In this document: positions 21,107 through 32,855 of the stretch, in pieces
Position numbering within the stretch: position 1 is the first letter of the stretch
How the letters are laid out: each line of letters starts with the position of its first letter
NCBI RefSeq assembly: GCF_000182925.2
Contig: NC_026506.1
Span: forward strand, 372,001-436,000
DNA from: Neurospora crassa OR74A
Lineage: Eukaryota > Ascomycota > Sordariomycetes > Sordariales > Sordariaceae
Direction of reading: 5' to 3'
DNA: 64,000 bases
Translations under genes and position numbers: made by a program
Notes under the pieces: model-generated
What the model was told of the DNA's origin: nothing
Databases searched by the model: none
What the model saw: the letters and a program-made list of their open reading frames with translations, nothing else

Positions 21107-22065
21107 CATTGTATTAAGTAGAGCTATCAAACCGTACAGTCCACATTGTTCTCCGACGCTGTATTGTTGTACAATTGACGCCCAGGTAGGCCTCCTTGTA
21201 ATATCCTCGGAATGCCGTTATCCTTGCCTCAATGACACCGCTTCTTGCGTTTTCCGCCGCCAAGTGTAGCATCCACAAGCGCAGCCGTATCCTCTGCCTC
21301 AACTGCAATTCGGCTCCGCTTCATAGTTCTCTGGCTACGGCGTGTGGGCTGGGGACCTTGCAAGCTGTCGCCCTCCTGATACAGGCGGTTCGGTATCTCC
21401 ATCATCGTCATCCTCCCACCAATGCGCAACAAACGCGTTCGACATCTTCGCGCCAGAACTCGACGAAATACTGGTCGTTATGTACGGTTAAACCTGCACA
21501 AGTGTTTGTTAGCAGTCAAAGAATACCAGTTGATTATTTGAATTGATTTCACGTACGCGTTGTAAAGGAATCGCGGCGGCAAGAGTGTGTTGGTACTGTA
21601 AACAAACACTTGGTGATGGAGTCAAAATCAGGGGGCGGAATCTTTAGCTGCAATTGTGGCTTATTGCGGCTAATTGGGGCTTGAATTATGGCTGATTGTG
21701 GCTCTATCTTATCTAAGTGGGCTGGGGCCGTGCACGGACCCCAGTTTAGCGCTTTGCACAGACCTACAGCCCCAATAAGGCATACAGCCCGCGGATTGTA
21801 CGGGCTGTACAGCCCCGGTAGCTAAACTATACAGCCCGCGGAGTTCCACTCAATGGATAATGGGCGATCATGACAGGGTGGGGGAAGGTCACGCACACTG
21901 TAAGTTACCCCGCGTATCAAGGTTAACTCCGGGGACCGGCTGATGCCAAGTTTCTGAGCTTCTATTGTTTTAATGTTTCATGTTTTTGTAGCATCCCTTG
22001 GTTCCTGCGTCGAGGTTGGTTTAAGCTAGAGACAGAACAGTCGTCGATGTAGGTAGATACTATCC
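21107..22065. other. Gene-free border between repeat flank and gene segment
   Basis: Overlapping short frames but no supported gene. At about 21,715-21,840 there are repeated CAGCCCGCGG and TACAGCCC blocks, including the inverted pair TACAGCCCG/CGGGCTGTA around 21,789-21,815 and a GTGCACGGACCCC motif. This may be the relic of a small DNA transposon, but no end pair could be fixed. Confidence 0.4.
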
Positions 22066-22807
22066 TCAATCCAAATCCAAATCAGGACAATCCTTCGGAT
22101 CAGTATAAAAGACACCCCCGACTTTCTCGATAGCCCTACACCGTTCCTCCATATTATACGCATTGTGTATGATACCTACACCTCTCCCGCGAGCATCACC
22201 CTTCGTCGTCTTCAGTATCCAAACTCCTCCCGTCGCCGGCCACCCGGTCGTGACGAAGGGATCGTCTCCTCTCCAGATGTCCCCCCCTATCAACATCATG
22301 TCATAATCGTACCTGGCCTTCCACCAGATTGCGCCTAGTTGTCGTACTGATCCCACCGGTTCGTCAGTCATTACCCGGCTGAAAAGAAAGAGTAATAAAG
22401 GGAACGGATAAGGAAAACATACGCTTGTAACACCACGCATCCTCATCGGCCTCCTCTTCAGCAGGGTCAGAAAATGACTTTCGTGGCGTAGGGTGGAAAC
22501 GGTCCAGGCCCAGGAAGTCAAGCTCCACGCCCAGGACGCCTTCTAGCACGTAGACGCCGCCTTTCTTCGACGGGTAGCCGAACAGCGTCGCGCCGGGACC
22601 GAGACCGAAGCCGACTCTGAAGCGTTCGACAGGCTCATGGGGACAACCCCTGGATCCAGTACCTGCACTTATTGCTTCTCTACTCGGAGGATGCGATGCA
22701 GAACCCGTGAAGACGTTATACATCATGAAGTTAGTGCCATAGGCGAGCAGGAGAATTCCGGCAAGTGAGTAGAGGCATGTAGATAAGATCGCCATTGAGT
22801 TCATCAC
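22066..22807 (-). CDS. Small membrane-anchored protein of unknown function (221 aa, 2 exons)
   Basis: Exons 22807-22423 and 22346-22066, joined across a 76-bp intron (22347-22422) with donor GTATGT, branch CTGAC and acceptor CAG; the exon sum is 666 bases. A nearer CAG would give a 44-bp intron but breaks the frame, so I preferred the distal one. The N-terminus (MAILSTCLYSLAGILLLAYG) is a single membrane segment or signal anchor. It is followed by a Gly-rich soluble part (PGATLFGYPSKKGGVYVLEG) and an acidic stretch. The C-terminal half has AIWWKARYDYDMMLIGGDIW and ends DLDLD. I do not recognise the family. It is the first intact gene after the repeat flank. A downstream Met at residue 5 is an alternative start. 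Confidence 0.65.
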
Positions 22808-23934
22808 GGCTCATGGTTCTGCATTTGCTGAGGAAGGGCTGAATTGAGGAGGCATGTAAATAGTTCAAGCTTGGAGGGGGCGAAGAGGCCTCGAATTGAA
22901 ATTAAGCGAGCCATGTCTGCATACTTGCATACCTTATCTATAGACCTAATCGAACGAGACGAGGTGGTAGACCCAGAACTACATCTATCACAGTAGCGTA
23001 GCATTATATCCCTATAAATACCACAGGGTTACCATTCTCGTCCCTACCTTCCTCTCTGGCTCAATAAACCGAGGCTTCCGTCTGCACAGCACGATAGTCA
23101 GGGTCTTTCCTGTCGCAATTGTAACCGCCTACGGACCGCGGCCCACGGACCGTCGCCGTCTTCCGACACTAACTTCTCTCCCCCTCAACCGCCCTCAACA
23201 ACGCAACTCTCTCGCCATCGTCGACTCCTTGAGTGTGCTTGAGTCTAACCCATTTCGACCCTCTCCCATATGGTGAGTTGCCGCCGTTCCCGGTTTGCGT
23301 GCTGTATCTAACTACAACGTAACATAGAAGCCAGGCCCGCTATATAAATGCTTTAAGGCTCTACAAACCCCGGAAGGGTGGACTTGATGTTGACGGAGAT
23401 GTACTCGTCGCTCTACTCCCTGATAGTTTCAAATCCGATAGTCGTAACATTCCTGGTGCAACGCCGATGCGCCCTTGTATTTTCCTCCTTAGTCAGGAAG
23501 TGACTTCCGTGTGCCGTTGTGTTCAACGATGGGATTGCTACCTGGTTCGAGGACTCGGACGTGAGTCGGCCATCAAGTCTGTGACAGCCCTCCTTTTAGG
23601 TGCAATTCTTGACGCTAACTGACCAGACTACCTATTGACGACGATGTGCCATTACAGCAGCGGAGATGGAGTTTTCCGCGCCAGATAGCGTCGCCATGGA
23701 CGGGGCCGCATCCTCCTTGGTGTCACTTGCGGTCAACAGTGCGTGGGCGGCACGCTTGATCGGGCACATCTTCTTGACCACGGGGTTGTTCATTGGTACC
23801 TAGCAAGACGGCCGAGTAGGACGACAGGGGCGGAGTATAAAGGTCACGGTGTTGTCGGCCGACTGAGCGATGTTGGAAATATTATTATTCGTGAAGAGAT
23901 AGCCAGCAGCGGGCCCTAACAACAAGCTTCTACG
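22808..23934. other. Intergenic, divergent promoters; TATA-like box before GH71
   Basis: No supported gene. A TATAAAGG motif at about 23,837 lies roughly 100 bp before the GH71 start. The region otherwise shows ordinary composition and short chance frames. Confidence 0.5.
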
Positions 23935-25942
23935 ATGAGGGTAGTACGGCTGCTCACGACCCTGGCTCTTGGCCTCTCTAGCAGCGGTCTAGCGTCGGCC
24001 AGAAGCGTCTTCGCACATTTTATGGCAGGTCTACCACTTATCAGTCTTTGAGAGTACATGAGAGCAAGAACTGACCCCTACAAGGTCGACAATGCTTCCA
24101 ACTACACCTTGGGTGACTGGACAACAGATATACAGCTCGCCCAACAGGCTCACATTGATGCATTTGCCCTCAATGTGGCTTATAGGGATAACCTGGACTC
24201 CATCCTACCCTTGGCCTTTCAAGCAGCTGCCAACCGGGGCTTCAAGCTCTTCTTCTCCTTCGATTACGCTGGTCATGGGGCATGGCCCAAGGACAGTGTC
24301 GGTACAATGCTCACAAAGTACAGAACACTCCCAGCATACTTCATATATAAGGGCAAGTACTTTGTCTCCACGTTCGAGGGCCCGGACTCCGCCGACGACT
24401 GGATCGATCTGAAATCCCAGTACAATGTCTTTTTCATGCCTGACTGGTCTTCACTGGGAGCCAAAGAGGCCTTACTGAGGGGAGGCGGTGTTGCCGATGG
24501 CCTGTTCAATTGGGCTGCTTGGCCCTGGGGTCCCCAGGACATGGACACATATACCGATGCCTCATACCTTCAGTATTTAAACGGGAAGCCATACATGATG
24601 CCTGTATCACCGTGGTTCTTCACCAATCTTCCTGGTTACAACAAGAACTGGCTATGGAGAGGAGACAGTCTATGGTATGATCGCTGGGTACAGGCGGCGT
24701 TCAACAAGACGACCCCCGGCATCATCGATAGCACAGAATTCGTCGAGATAATCTCTTGTAAGAACCCCCTGGTGGCTGACCTCTCTGCCTCACATTGGCG
24801 CGATCTGACGTTGTATAGGGAATGATTATGGCGAGTCACACTACATCGGTCCCCTTTACGACAAGGCGATGGAGGCTTTCACCATTGGCCAAGCTCCTAG
24901 CAACTTCGCGAAGGACATGCCGCATGACGGGTGGCGAATGTTCCTGCCTTATGTTATTGACCTTTTCAAGACCGGGACTGCCACCATTACCCAGGAAGGT
25001 CTGACGGCTTGGTAAGTCTGCGTCGACATGCCAACTCTATGCTGGGCACCGGAGGTGACGTTGAGAGCCTAGTGCTAAAGAGAAATTGACACCAGGTACC
25101 GCTTATCGCCGGGTGCAGCCTGTGTTTCCACCGGCACCTCGGGCAATACTGCCAGCCAGCTTCAGATCGAGTTCTCGCCCGCTGAGATTGTCCAGGACAG
25201 GATTTTCTTCTCTGCCCTGCTCACCTCCGAAGCCTCGATCTCGGTCACTGTGGGTGGCGTACCTCAATCGGGAGGTGGTTGGTATGCTCTGATCTCTATC
25301 TTGCTCCGCAGATGCCTGATGGCTGCCACTGAGTTTATGCTCACCCAACTATATCAAGGACGTGGAAACCTGACGATAGGGTTGGCGTCTATTACGGCAG
25401 CGTTCCGTTCAGCGGCACTGGCAATGTCGTTGTTACACTGGTCCGGAATGGAGCTCAGATTGCCCAAATCAATGGACGGGCAATCGGGGGCGGATGCCTT
25501 GCCAGTCTCTACAATGCTTGGGTCGGCTCTGCTCCTGTGGCTGGTAGCGTGTCTAGGAGCCCGACACTCCCCCTCTCACAGCAGACATGCGTCAGCGGCA
25601 TAGGCGTGAATAACTTTGGTGGGCTCTGCGGTTATGCCTGTCAGTTTGTAAGTCTCAAGCTAACTCTTCAGCCGCCACGTCCGCCTGGTCCATGTTCTAA
25701 TTTCTACTATGATAGGGCTACTGTCCTATCTCGGCCTGTAATGCCGGCAGATGGGCAAACCCATCACAGCACCCAAGGAAACAGGTATCCAGGGATACCC
25801 AATTACTGGAGAGGATGCAAGTTACTCTGGCCTCTGCTCATGGGTCTGCAATCATGGTTATTGCCCTTCCTCCGGAAGAGAGATGGCTGTCTGCCTCTGC
25901 GTTGGCCATTTTCCTGGATTTTCGATTTCTATCGGAACTTGA
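23935..25942 (+). CDS. GH71 alpha-1,3-glucanase (mutanase) with frameshifted C-terminus
   Basis: Secreted hydrolase of fungal cell-wall alpha-1,3-glucan. Exons are 23935-24024, 24085-24757, 24819-25011, 25096-25281, 25359-25647 and 25716 onward. The first five total 477 codons in frame. The N-terminus MRVVRLLTTLALGLSSSGLASA is a signal peptide, followed by VFAHFM, the GH71 start. Then come IDAFALNVAYRD, FKLFFSFDYAG, SPWFFTNLPGYNKNW and the family block FVEIISWNDYGESHYIGP, created by joining exons 2 and 3. The C-terminal part has paired Cys-rich modules (GLCGYACQFGYCP and GLCSWVCNHGYCP) like CBM24. Two oddities: intron 1 fits only with a GC donor (24025), and after the first Cys module the frame must shift by one base near 25,740 to read MGKPITAP and the second module to TGA at 25942. 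Without the shift the frame ends at 25946. Either a sequencing error or a recent lesion. Confidence 0.85.
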
Positions 25943-25946
25943 GTGA

Positions 25947-26436
25947 TTTATTGTCTCTTGACTTTTCGCCGTCCATTTGTACATCATACATAACATGCCA
26001 CGGAAGCAAGACGGACCAGTCGACTCTGACATACATATCATCTTTTGACTACTGCGCTTCTCACCGAAGTCGTACGGTAAGTAGCTTAACCTGGGTACGA
26101 TACATCAACTGAACTGGAGCCCGAACCCACAGGTATTTCTTCCTTTTCGTTCCTTCTTCCACCTGGTCACTGGTCTGAAGACGCAAACCGACCGAAAACA
26201 TTCCCATACTCGCGAATTCCAGTCCATACTCCCTTCCTTAAAACACCCTTCCTGTTGTTTACCATATTCCCTTGCTTTTCCCTTTCCTTTCCTTCCATTC
26301 CCTGCCATATTTTGCTTTCCTCCTGTCCTTTTTCCATTAAATCCCACAACCGAAATCCGGTGTCAACACCAAATCATCAAACAAAGCCAGCCAATCATTC
26401 CACAGTCATCACGCAGCCATCACAGCCATCACAGCA
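25947..26436. other. Convergent intergenic region
   Basis: Lies between the ends of the GH71 gene and the large minus-strand gene. Pyrimidine-rich (CCTTTCC-type runs around 26,260-26,330) and then a CATCACAGC short repeat near 26,405-26,435. Nothing coding seen. Confidence 0.5.
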
Positions 26437-29400
26437 CTAAGGTGATGACAGCTCAGCACTCACGTACGTGGCCGACCAGTCCCTCTCAGCCTTGACCACC
26501 ACCTCAGACTTCTCCCAAAGTCCCTTGACACTAGAAAACTGTTCCAAAACCTCCGTCTTCCTCTGTTGCGTCAACAGACCCTTGCGTCCCATCGCCCTGC
26601 GCTCATGCGCCTCGCGATCCTCATCGGTCTTAGCGATGATTTCGGGTTTGCCGGGCTTGGGTTGCCAAAGGAGCTTAGGGCTGGGCAAAGCTTCCTCGTA
26701 CGACGAGAAGGAAGCAGGGGAGGCGAGGGGAGTCCAGAGGGTGGGGACGGGGCTGGGGGTAGGTTGGGGAAGGGGAGAGGGGGCAGTCCAGAGGATGTTT
26801 TGCTTGTTGAAGTCGGGGTTGACAGGCTTCTCTTCCTCCTGATCATGCTCCAAGTCAACGCTAGTGGCAGTGGAGGGACGGAAGGAGTCCATGGAAGCGG
26901 GACCGTCGTCTTCCGAGTTGACGGTGGTGCCGCTGGCTGTGGTGGCATGAGACACGCTGGAGCTACCGCGGCGCCTAGTCGCGGAACTCTCCTGGGCGAC
27001 TTGGGCAGCGAACAGCTTCTCTTGCTCGAGAGCCTCGATCTGGGCTTGGATCTTGGCCTTGCGAGAGGCTTTGATCTCGTCGAGTGACGGGACCTCCGGA
27101 ACGTTAGGCACGACGGCAGATTTTTCAGAACTCAAACCCATCTCCGCCTCGATGGCATGGATCTGAGCAAGAATAGACTCCCTGCGCTTCTTGCCGCTGC
27201 TGCTGGAGTGGCTGCGGCTGTTCTTGCGGGAGTGCGACCTGGAAGCAGACGAGCCCGAGCGCTGATGACGACGAAGCTTCTTGTGAGCGTAGGCGGACAT
27301 GGCCGGGTGGACGGACTCTTCGGGGCAGGTGATGGCGAGAGAGCCAAAGAAGACGGGATGGACACGGGCGACATCGTAGGTGTAGCCAATGGCGGCGGGG
27401 TGGAACCACTCAGAGGTGGTGATGAGGGAAGAGCCGGCAAAGACGGGGTGACGGACGGCCGAGTTGAAGACAGGGGCGACAGGCTTGATGATGGAAGCCT
27501 GGATGGCCTCCTCAAGGGCAGCTGCCCAGTCGGCAGGGGTGGCGGTGATGCGGCCGGTCTCAGTGCGGCACTTGACGTTGATGGGGTAACCACTGGCGAT
27601 GATAGCCTCCTTCAGAGCGGCCTCCCACTCTTCGGGGGTAGCCTGAAGGCGAGGCAGACGAGCGGCTAAAGGAGCAGTCTCGGGCTTATCGAGCTCAGCC
27701 TTAGCGGCCAAGCTCAGAGTGATCCAGTGTTGGTACAACTGCCTACTAACGCCTTTAGCGGCTGCGGCTTCGGGCGTCCAGAGGCTATCGGACATGAGCC
27801 TGTCCAACGGCCTCCATGATTCGGCAGCCAAAGTCCGGGGTGTGCGGTGCATGTTGATAGCGGCCGGCTCCTGCTCGGTGGTGCGGGTGTCGAATGTCGA
27901 CTTAGGGCCCGGGACAAAGAGACCGTTTGTTGCTGCCGAGTGAGGTGAAGATAAAGTCTTAGTTTCGGATGATTCAGGGCGGCTCCATAGGCCGGTCGAG
28001 ATTTGCAGGCGCGGCTCCACGGTTTGGTTCTCGCTAGTCTCCACTCGGGGCGGAGCCGATGCGGGCGCCGAGTCATCGATCAATGCGGTGCGAGTAGCCA
28101 CGACGTCCTGGGCTCCCTGCGCCAGGATTGAAGGAGTGGAATGGAGGAAAATGTCGTGCATCAAAAATCCTTGGTCGTCATATCGCTCAGCAACATGTTC
28201 TTTGTCACCCTGGGGATCCTCGGCGAGGCCGATCAGGATTGAGTGCTCGCTGGAAGCATCGTCATCATCATCGTCAATGTCGGTAGCCGACGCAGAGGCA
28301 GTTGTCTCTTGATGGCTGCTGCTGCCGCCGCCGCCGTAGTACTCATCGACGTTGTAAACAGGAGTGGCCGAAAGGAAGAGGCTGTTCCTTGAGGGGATAG
28401 CGTCCGAGTTCAGGAGGCTGGCGATTTCCCAAAGAGTCGTTTCGTCAAAGTCGTCATCTTCATCGTCGCTTTCCTGGCGCTCGTAGTCGGACTCGGGGTC
28501 TTCCTCGTCATATTCGTCGAAGAAAGACGTCGAGTAGTCGGGAGTGTACGACGCCCTGAAGGGAGGGATGCCGGAGCTCATGGTGCCGGGCATGGAGCGA
28601 CCGAATGGACGCGGTAGAGGGATGGTCGCAGTGTCGGACTTTTCACCCCAGGGGAACTGGAAGATACCAAGAGTGCCGCGCTTGTCAGGGAGAGGCTCGG
28701 GGTTTTCGAGGATGTCGGGAAGAGCGCTGACACGCTTGTTGCGACGAGGAGGTCGTTGGGTTACGGGTCGCGGAGCCTTTTGAGGTCGGGGTTGGGGAGT
28801 TTCTTGCAAAGAGAGACGCTTGAAGTCAGCAGGAGGGGCGACGGAAGCCCAGGAAGGTCGCCAAAGCCCGGTGGTGTCCTTGGTGCTGGTGTATGGTTTT
28901 CGCCAGAGGTGCTTGGAAGAGATTTGGAGGGGAGAAAGATCTTTTCGAGCCGCAGGGCGGGTAAATATATAGGGCAAATCAAGTGCCAGTGAAGGGGCCT
29001 CGAGAACCTTGAGAGGGGGCGACCACAAAAGGTGCGTCTTGTCGGTTGAAGCCTTGGGTGGCGGGGTCCAGAGTGAAGGCCTCTCTTCAGGTTCAGCCTT
29101 CGCCCACAGCTGAGTGCTCGTGATCTCAAGAGGAGCCAGAACCTTCCGCGTCGCAGGACGGACAAATGCATCGGCCTCTGGTAGGGGCATCATGCACTGT
29201 TCGGCAACCTTGGGAATGTGCACCCACAGTGCATTTGACTCTGGAATCTCTACAGGTGCAGGAGGCGCCCAGAGTGAAGGGACCTTGTTCACATTCACCG
29301 CTGGCTTGGACCACAACTGCGTGCTGGTGATTTCAAGGGGTGGCAGGTCCTTACGAGCTGCGGGCCGAACAAAGGTCTCAACCTCCAGAGACGCGACCGT

Positions 29401-32400
29401 GGATGTAGGTGAAGCCTTGGGCACGGGCGTCCATAAAAGGTTTGCAGCGACAGTAGACTGCCTCGATCCAGGAGCCCACAGAGACGTAGTCTTGACCGCC
29501 TTCTTGGACAGCCAATTCGATACAGCATCCAGCTGCGCTGACAGAACCGAAGCTTCATCATCAGAGGCATCAGAATCAGGAGGAGTGGGGCTACCAAGCT
29601 GGACATTAGGCATCGGCAAAGGCAAGAAGTTGTCGCTAGGTTGACGAAGTCTCTCTGCGGCCGTCTCCATATAGTCGATATGCGCCTCCGTCATTCGCTT
29701 CTGCCAGATGCTCATGTGTGATTTGACAGCATCTCTCGAGAGCCTGTTGGGATTGTAGCTGCCACTGTTACGCAACATGGTCTGACGAGAAGCTCTGCGC
29801 TCAGCAGCCATGACTCCAACAGTCGAGCCGCGGCCGATTACGATGCTGCCAATAGTTGAATCGGTTCTTGAGTTCCTGTTAGCTGGAGAGTTGGTCTGCA
29901 TGCTGCTCAACGAATCACGACCCATATCATGTTTCAATTCCTGCCAGTGATTCTCGTGGATACCCATCTCCTTCTCCAAATCCTCAAGTAAGGCGAGTCG
30001 CTCAGTGTGGTCCTTCGAATAAGCCTCGGTCACGGGCTCTTCGAACTTTTTAAGCTGTTCCTGAATTTGGCGGAAGGCGTGTTCTGGGGACTCAAGGGGC
30101 GAAGGCTCGGCTTGAACCATGACCTTGTTCCTGCGTGGACCGTTCAACGGCAGAGGCGAAGGAGGTGGCATCCTGATTCTTGACTTTCTGTCAGAGAACA
30201 CGGGACACTTGTCACCGACCCGCCAGGCTTGCACTGGAGAGCTTTGCTTAGGTGCAGGTTTGTTCTCGACCGCAGTATTGATTTCTGGGCGCTTCTGTTC
30301 TTCCTCAGGTTGAATCCTGGTTTCGCTCTCCTCAAGCACGGGATTTACCACCGGCCGAGGCATAGGTTGAGCTACAGCAAGGCCAACACTGACTTGAGTA
30401 TAGCGGACGGAGCTCAAGGGTGTATCGGCCTCTGGTGATAACAAACCCTCATCATTCATCAACTCTTGTGGTGGGTTAACAGGAATAACTGGGGATGATG
30501 CCCGCTTCGCCGCTGTATCTGTCTCGTACTTGCTTTCGGTAGCCCTTGTCGGTTCCTCGACGACGGTAGTACTACTCGCGGTCTTGGCCGTGGAATTTTT
30601 CCTTGATTGGCTGAGTTGTCGCACCTCGTCGGAATCCACGGAAGAGGGAGATTGAAGGTAGGAACTGGCAACAGCAGGAACCTCTGGAACTGGTGGCATT
30701 TTACTTTGCATCTCACCAGGGTACATGCGCTCAATTTTCTCGGTGACCGTCATGCTCCTCGTCCGATTCGGCTGCGGGCGAGTCCCTGCACCTGCACTCT
30801 TCAGAGGTGCGAGGGGCAGCGGCACATCTTCGGACATATATATGGACTTCTTCATCAACGAGCCGCTAGATTTGCTCCTCCTATGCCCGGCACCCGGAAT
30901 GGCAAAAGGATTAGGATCAGCCACCTTTCTCGGAATGGGCCGAGGGCGGTGCACGACCGATTCAGGGGTCCCGGGAGATCGAGGTTTGTTGACGGTCATA
31001 TCATCAGAACCCAGCAGAATGTCATGTGCAAAGGCGGGGTCGTCAAAGATGACATTGTTGAGGAAAAGAACAGTCTGCTGACGTTCTGCGCCGGGTGCAT
31101 CCTGTTCGAGCTTCAACGCTCGAGCTTTGGGGTTTGATGGCAAGCCAGTAGTGGGTCGCCTTTGAAGCATGGTCAAGGGCCTTTCCTGTGGCGGCGTGGG
31201 AGGCGAGGGAGGCAATTGTCTCGAAGGACGGATATCGAGATTCGGTAGTGCTTGTTCGAAGTCCTCCTTGGGAGGGGACACGGATCGAGATGGGGAAGTG
31301 GACTGTCTCGAGGCCTCTGATGGTTCTGGCGACTGGCGCGGCGATCGTTGTCTGATTCCACTCATTCCTGGCGACAGTTCTGTCGAAGAAGTCTTCCCCA
31401 TATTTTCCGGACGAAGAGAAGAGTCGGACAAAATTGGTGACCCAACCTCCTTTCTCTTCAAGCTCGCACCTCTGTTGATCTGCTCCCTGGGATCCATTAC
31501 CGACGGCTGCGTATTCATCTCCCTTTTGGCCTGGCTCGTTTGCCTGAGCAACTTCTCCCTTCGCTCCCGCTCTGCCCTCATCGCTTCCTGCAAATCCACG
31601 GTGGGAATCTTATCGAGCGGGCTGTTCCCGGTGTTCTGGAGAACGGGATTGCTGATCTGTAACCTCCCACCTGCCGAAGCCCCCTTTTTATGAAGACCAA
31701 CAGCAGCCTTAACCGACCTGGTTCTTGCGATCGTCGGGGCGGTATTTGCTCGGATAGGCGGAAACAGCTGTCCTTCAATAGGAACTCCGCCCATGCCAAC
31801 CACTCCAGTGATGGGCAGTGAGATAGTCGGGAGTCCCTGAGTAGGTTGGCTGTTTGTCGATGGTGCCTCCCTAGGGTTGATGAATGCTGTCTCGGACCTA
31901 ATGGCAGCGTCCTTGACATCTTGATAGTTACCGCTGGGAAAGTAGGCATTGGACGTGGAAATATCGCGGCTGATTTCGACACGGCGAGGAGAGAGCGCTT
32001 CAGGAGATTTGGATCGCAATATGCTAGCCGACCCGAGGCTACCAGAGCAGAGAGTAAGAATGGCTGTACCTAGTCAGCCAGTGAGATCAATTACCACAAC
32101 AATGACACTTACTGATTAAAATGGTCAGGCCAATGGCAGGCAGAGCAGTTCTGACCGCCAGGGCAACATAACGGAAACCAAGGTGCAAGGTTACGCTGGT
32201 CGCGATCCAAATAGCCAGACCAGCCATGACCCAAAACAGTGCCTTCCGCCTGGCGTCCTGAGATTCGGTATTGAGCTGAGTGTTCTGGGTCAAGGCGCGT
32301 GAGATGAGACAAAGAAGAATGGCGGCATCCATGGAGATAACGATGATCGAAACGGAAAGTTTGGAAGAGGCAGCGACGCAGAAAGAATCGGTTTGAGGTC

Positions 32401-32855
32401 GACTGAATCCAACAAACACTACTCCAATAACGAGTCGACTGAGTATTAAGAGTTGGGAGACGATCTGCACCGCGGATACCTTCTCCCCCGTGTTTTGCGC
32501 CCAGTGAAGGTATTGTTCGATGGAGAAACGGGCAAGTTGGTCGAAGACGGTAGCGAATATTATGCCGACCTGGCAAGATGTCGACGAGGTGTCGACTTGG
32601 AGAAGAATAGAAATAAAATCGCTAAGTGCCCACAGGGCAGCGGTGGATAGAAAACCGACGAGGACCAGCCTCTGGCCGTCCCGGAGTATCGCGATGCCAT
32701 GACCCTTTGCGTAGAGAGCGAGAGCCGCGGTTGCGGCGTACAACACAAGACCGCTGTTGACATATTAGCTTTGACATGTTATTGTTTACTGACCATGGAT
32801 GAACTGACAAAGTGAAAGCCGCAATGAGGGCCTCGGTGGCACCTTTGACGGCCAT
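26437..32855 (-). CDS. Giant multi-membrane protein with long repeat-bearing disordered tail (2,109 aa)
   Basis: Exons 32855-32794, 32753-32113 and 32063-26437 sum to 6,330 bases. Residues about 1-245 form six or seven hydrophobic helices (ALALYAKGHGIAI, FIEQYLHW-like and LFWVMAGLAIWIATSV stretches), resembling a fungal 7-helix membrane domain. The rest, about 1,860 residues, is Ser/Pro/charged and largely disordered. It carries three spaced copies of an RPAxRKxLxPLxIxSxxLW motif at about residues 1125-1285, many isolated LW-P motifs to the C-terminus, and two copies each of a TPxxWxAALxEAIxAS module and an HPVFxGS module. A coiled, basic RKNSRSHSSSSGKKRRES region follows. Intron 1 is only 40 bp (GTCAGT...CAACAG) and intron 2 is 49 bp (GTAAGT, branch CTGAC). 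Function unknown; the layout suggests a membrane-tethered scaffold or sensor. I know of no characterised homologue. Confidence 0.8.

Noticed and set aside
27157-31693. Many plus-strand ORFs of 60-176 codons inside the giant minus-strand gene
   Set aside because: Shadow frames produced by the biased codon use of a long coding exon; none has domain content.
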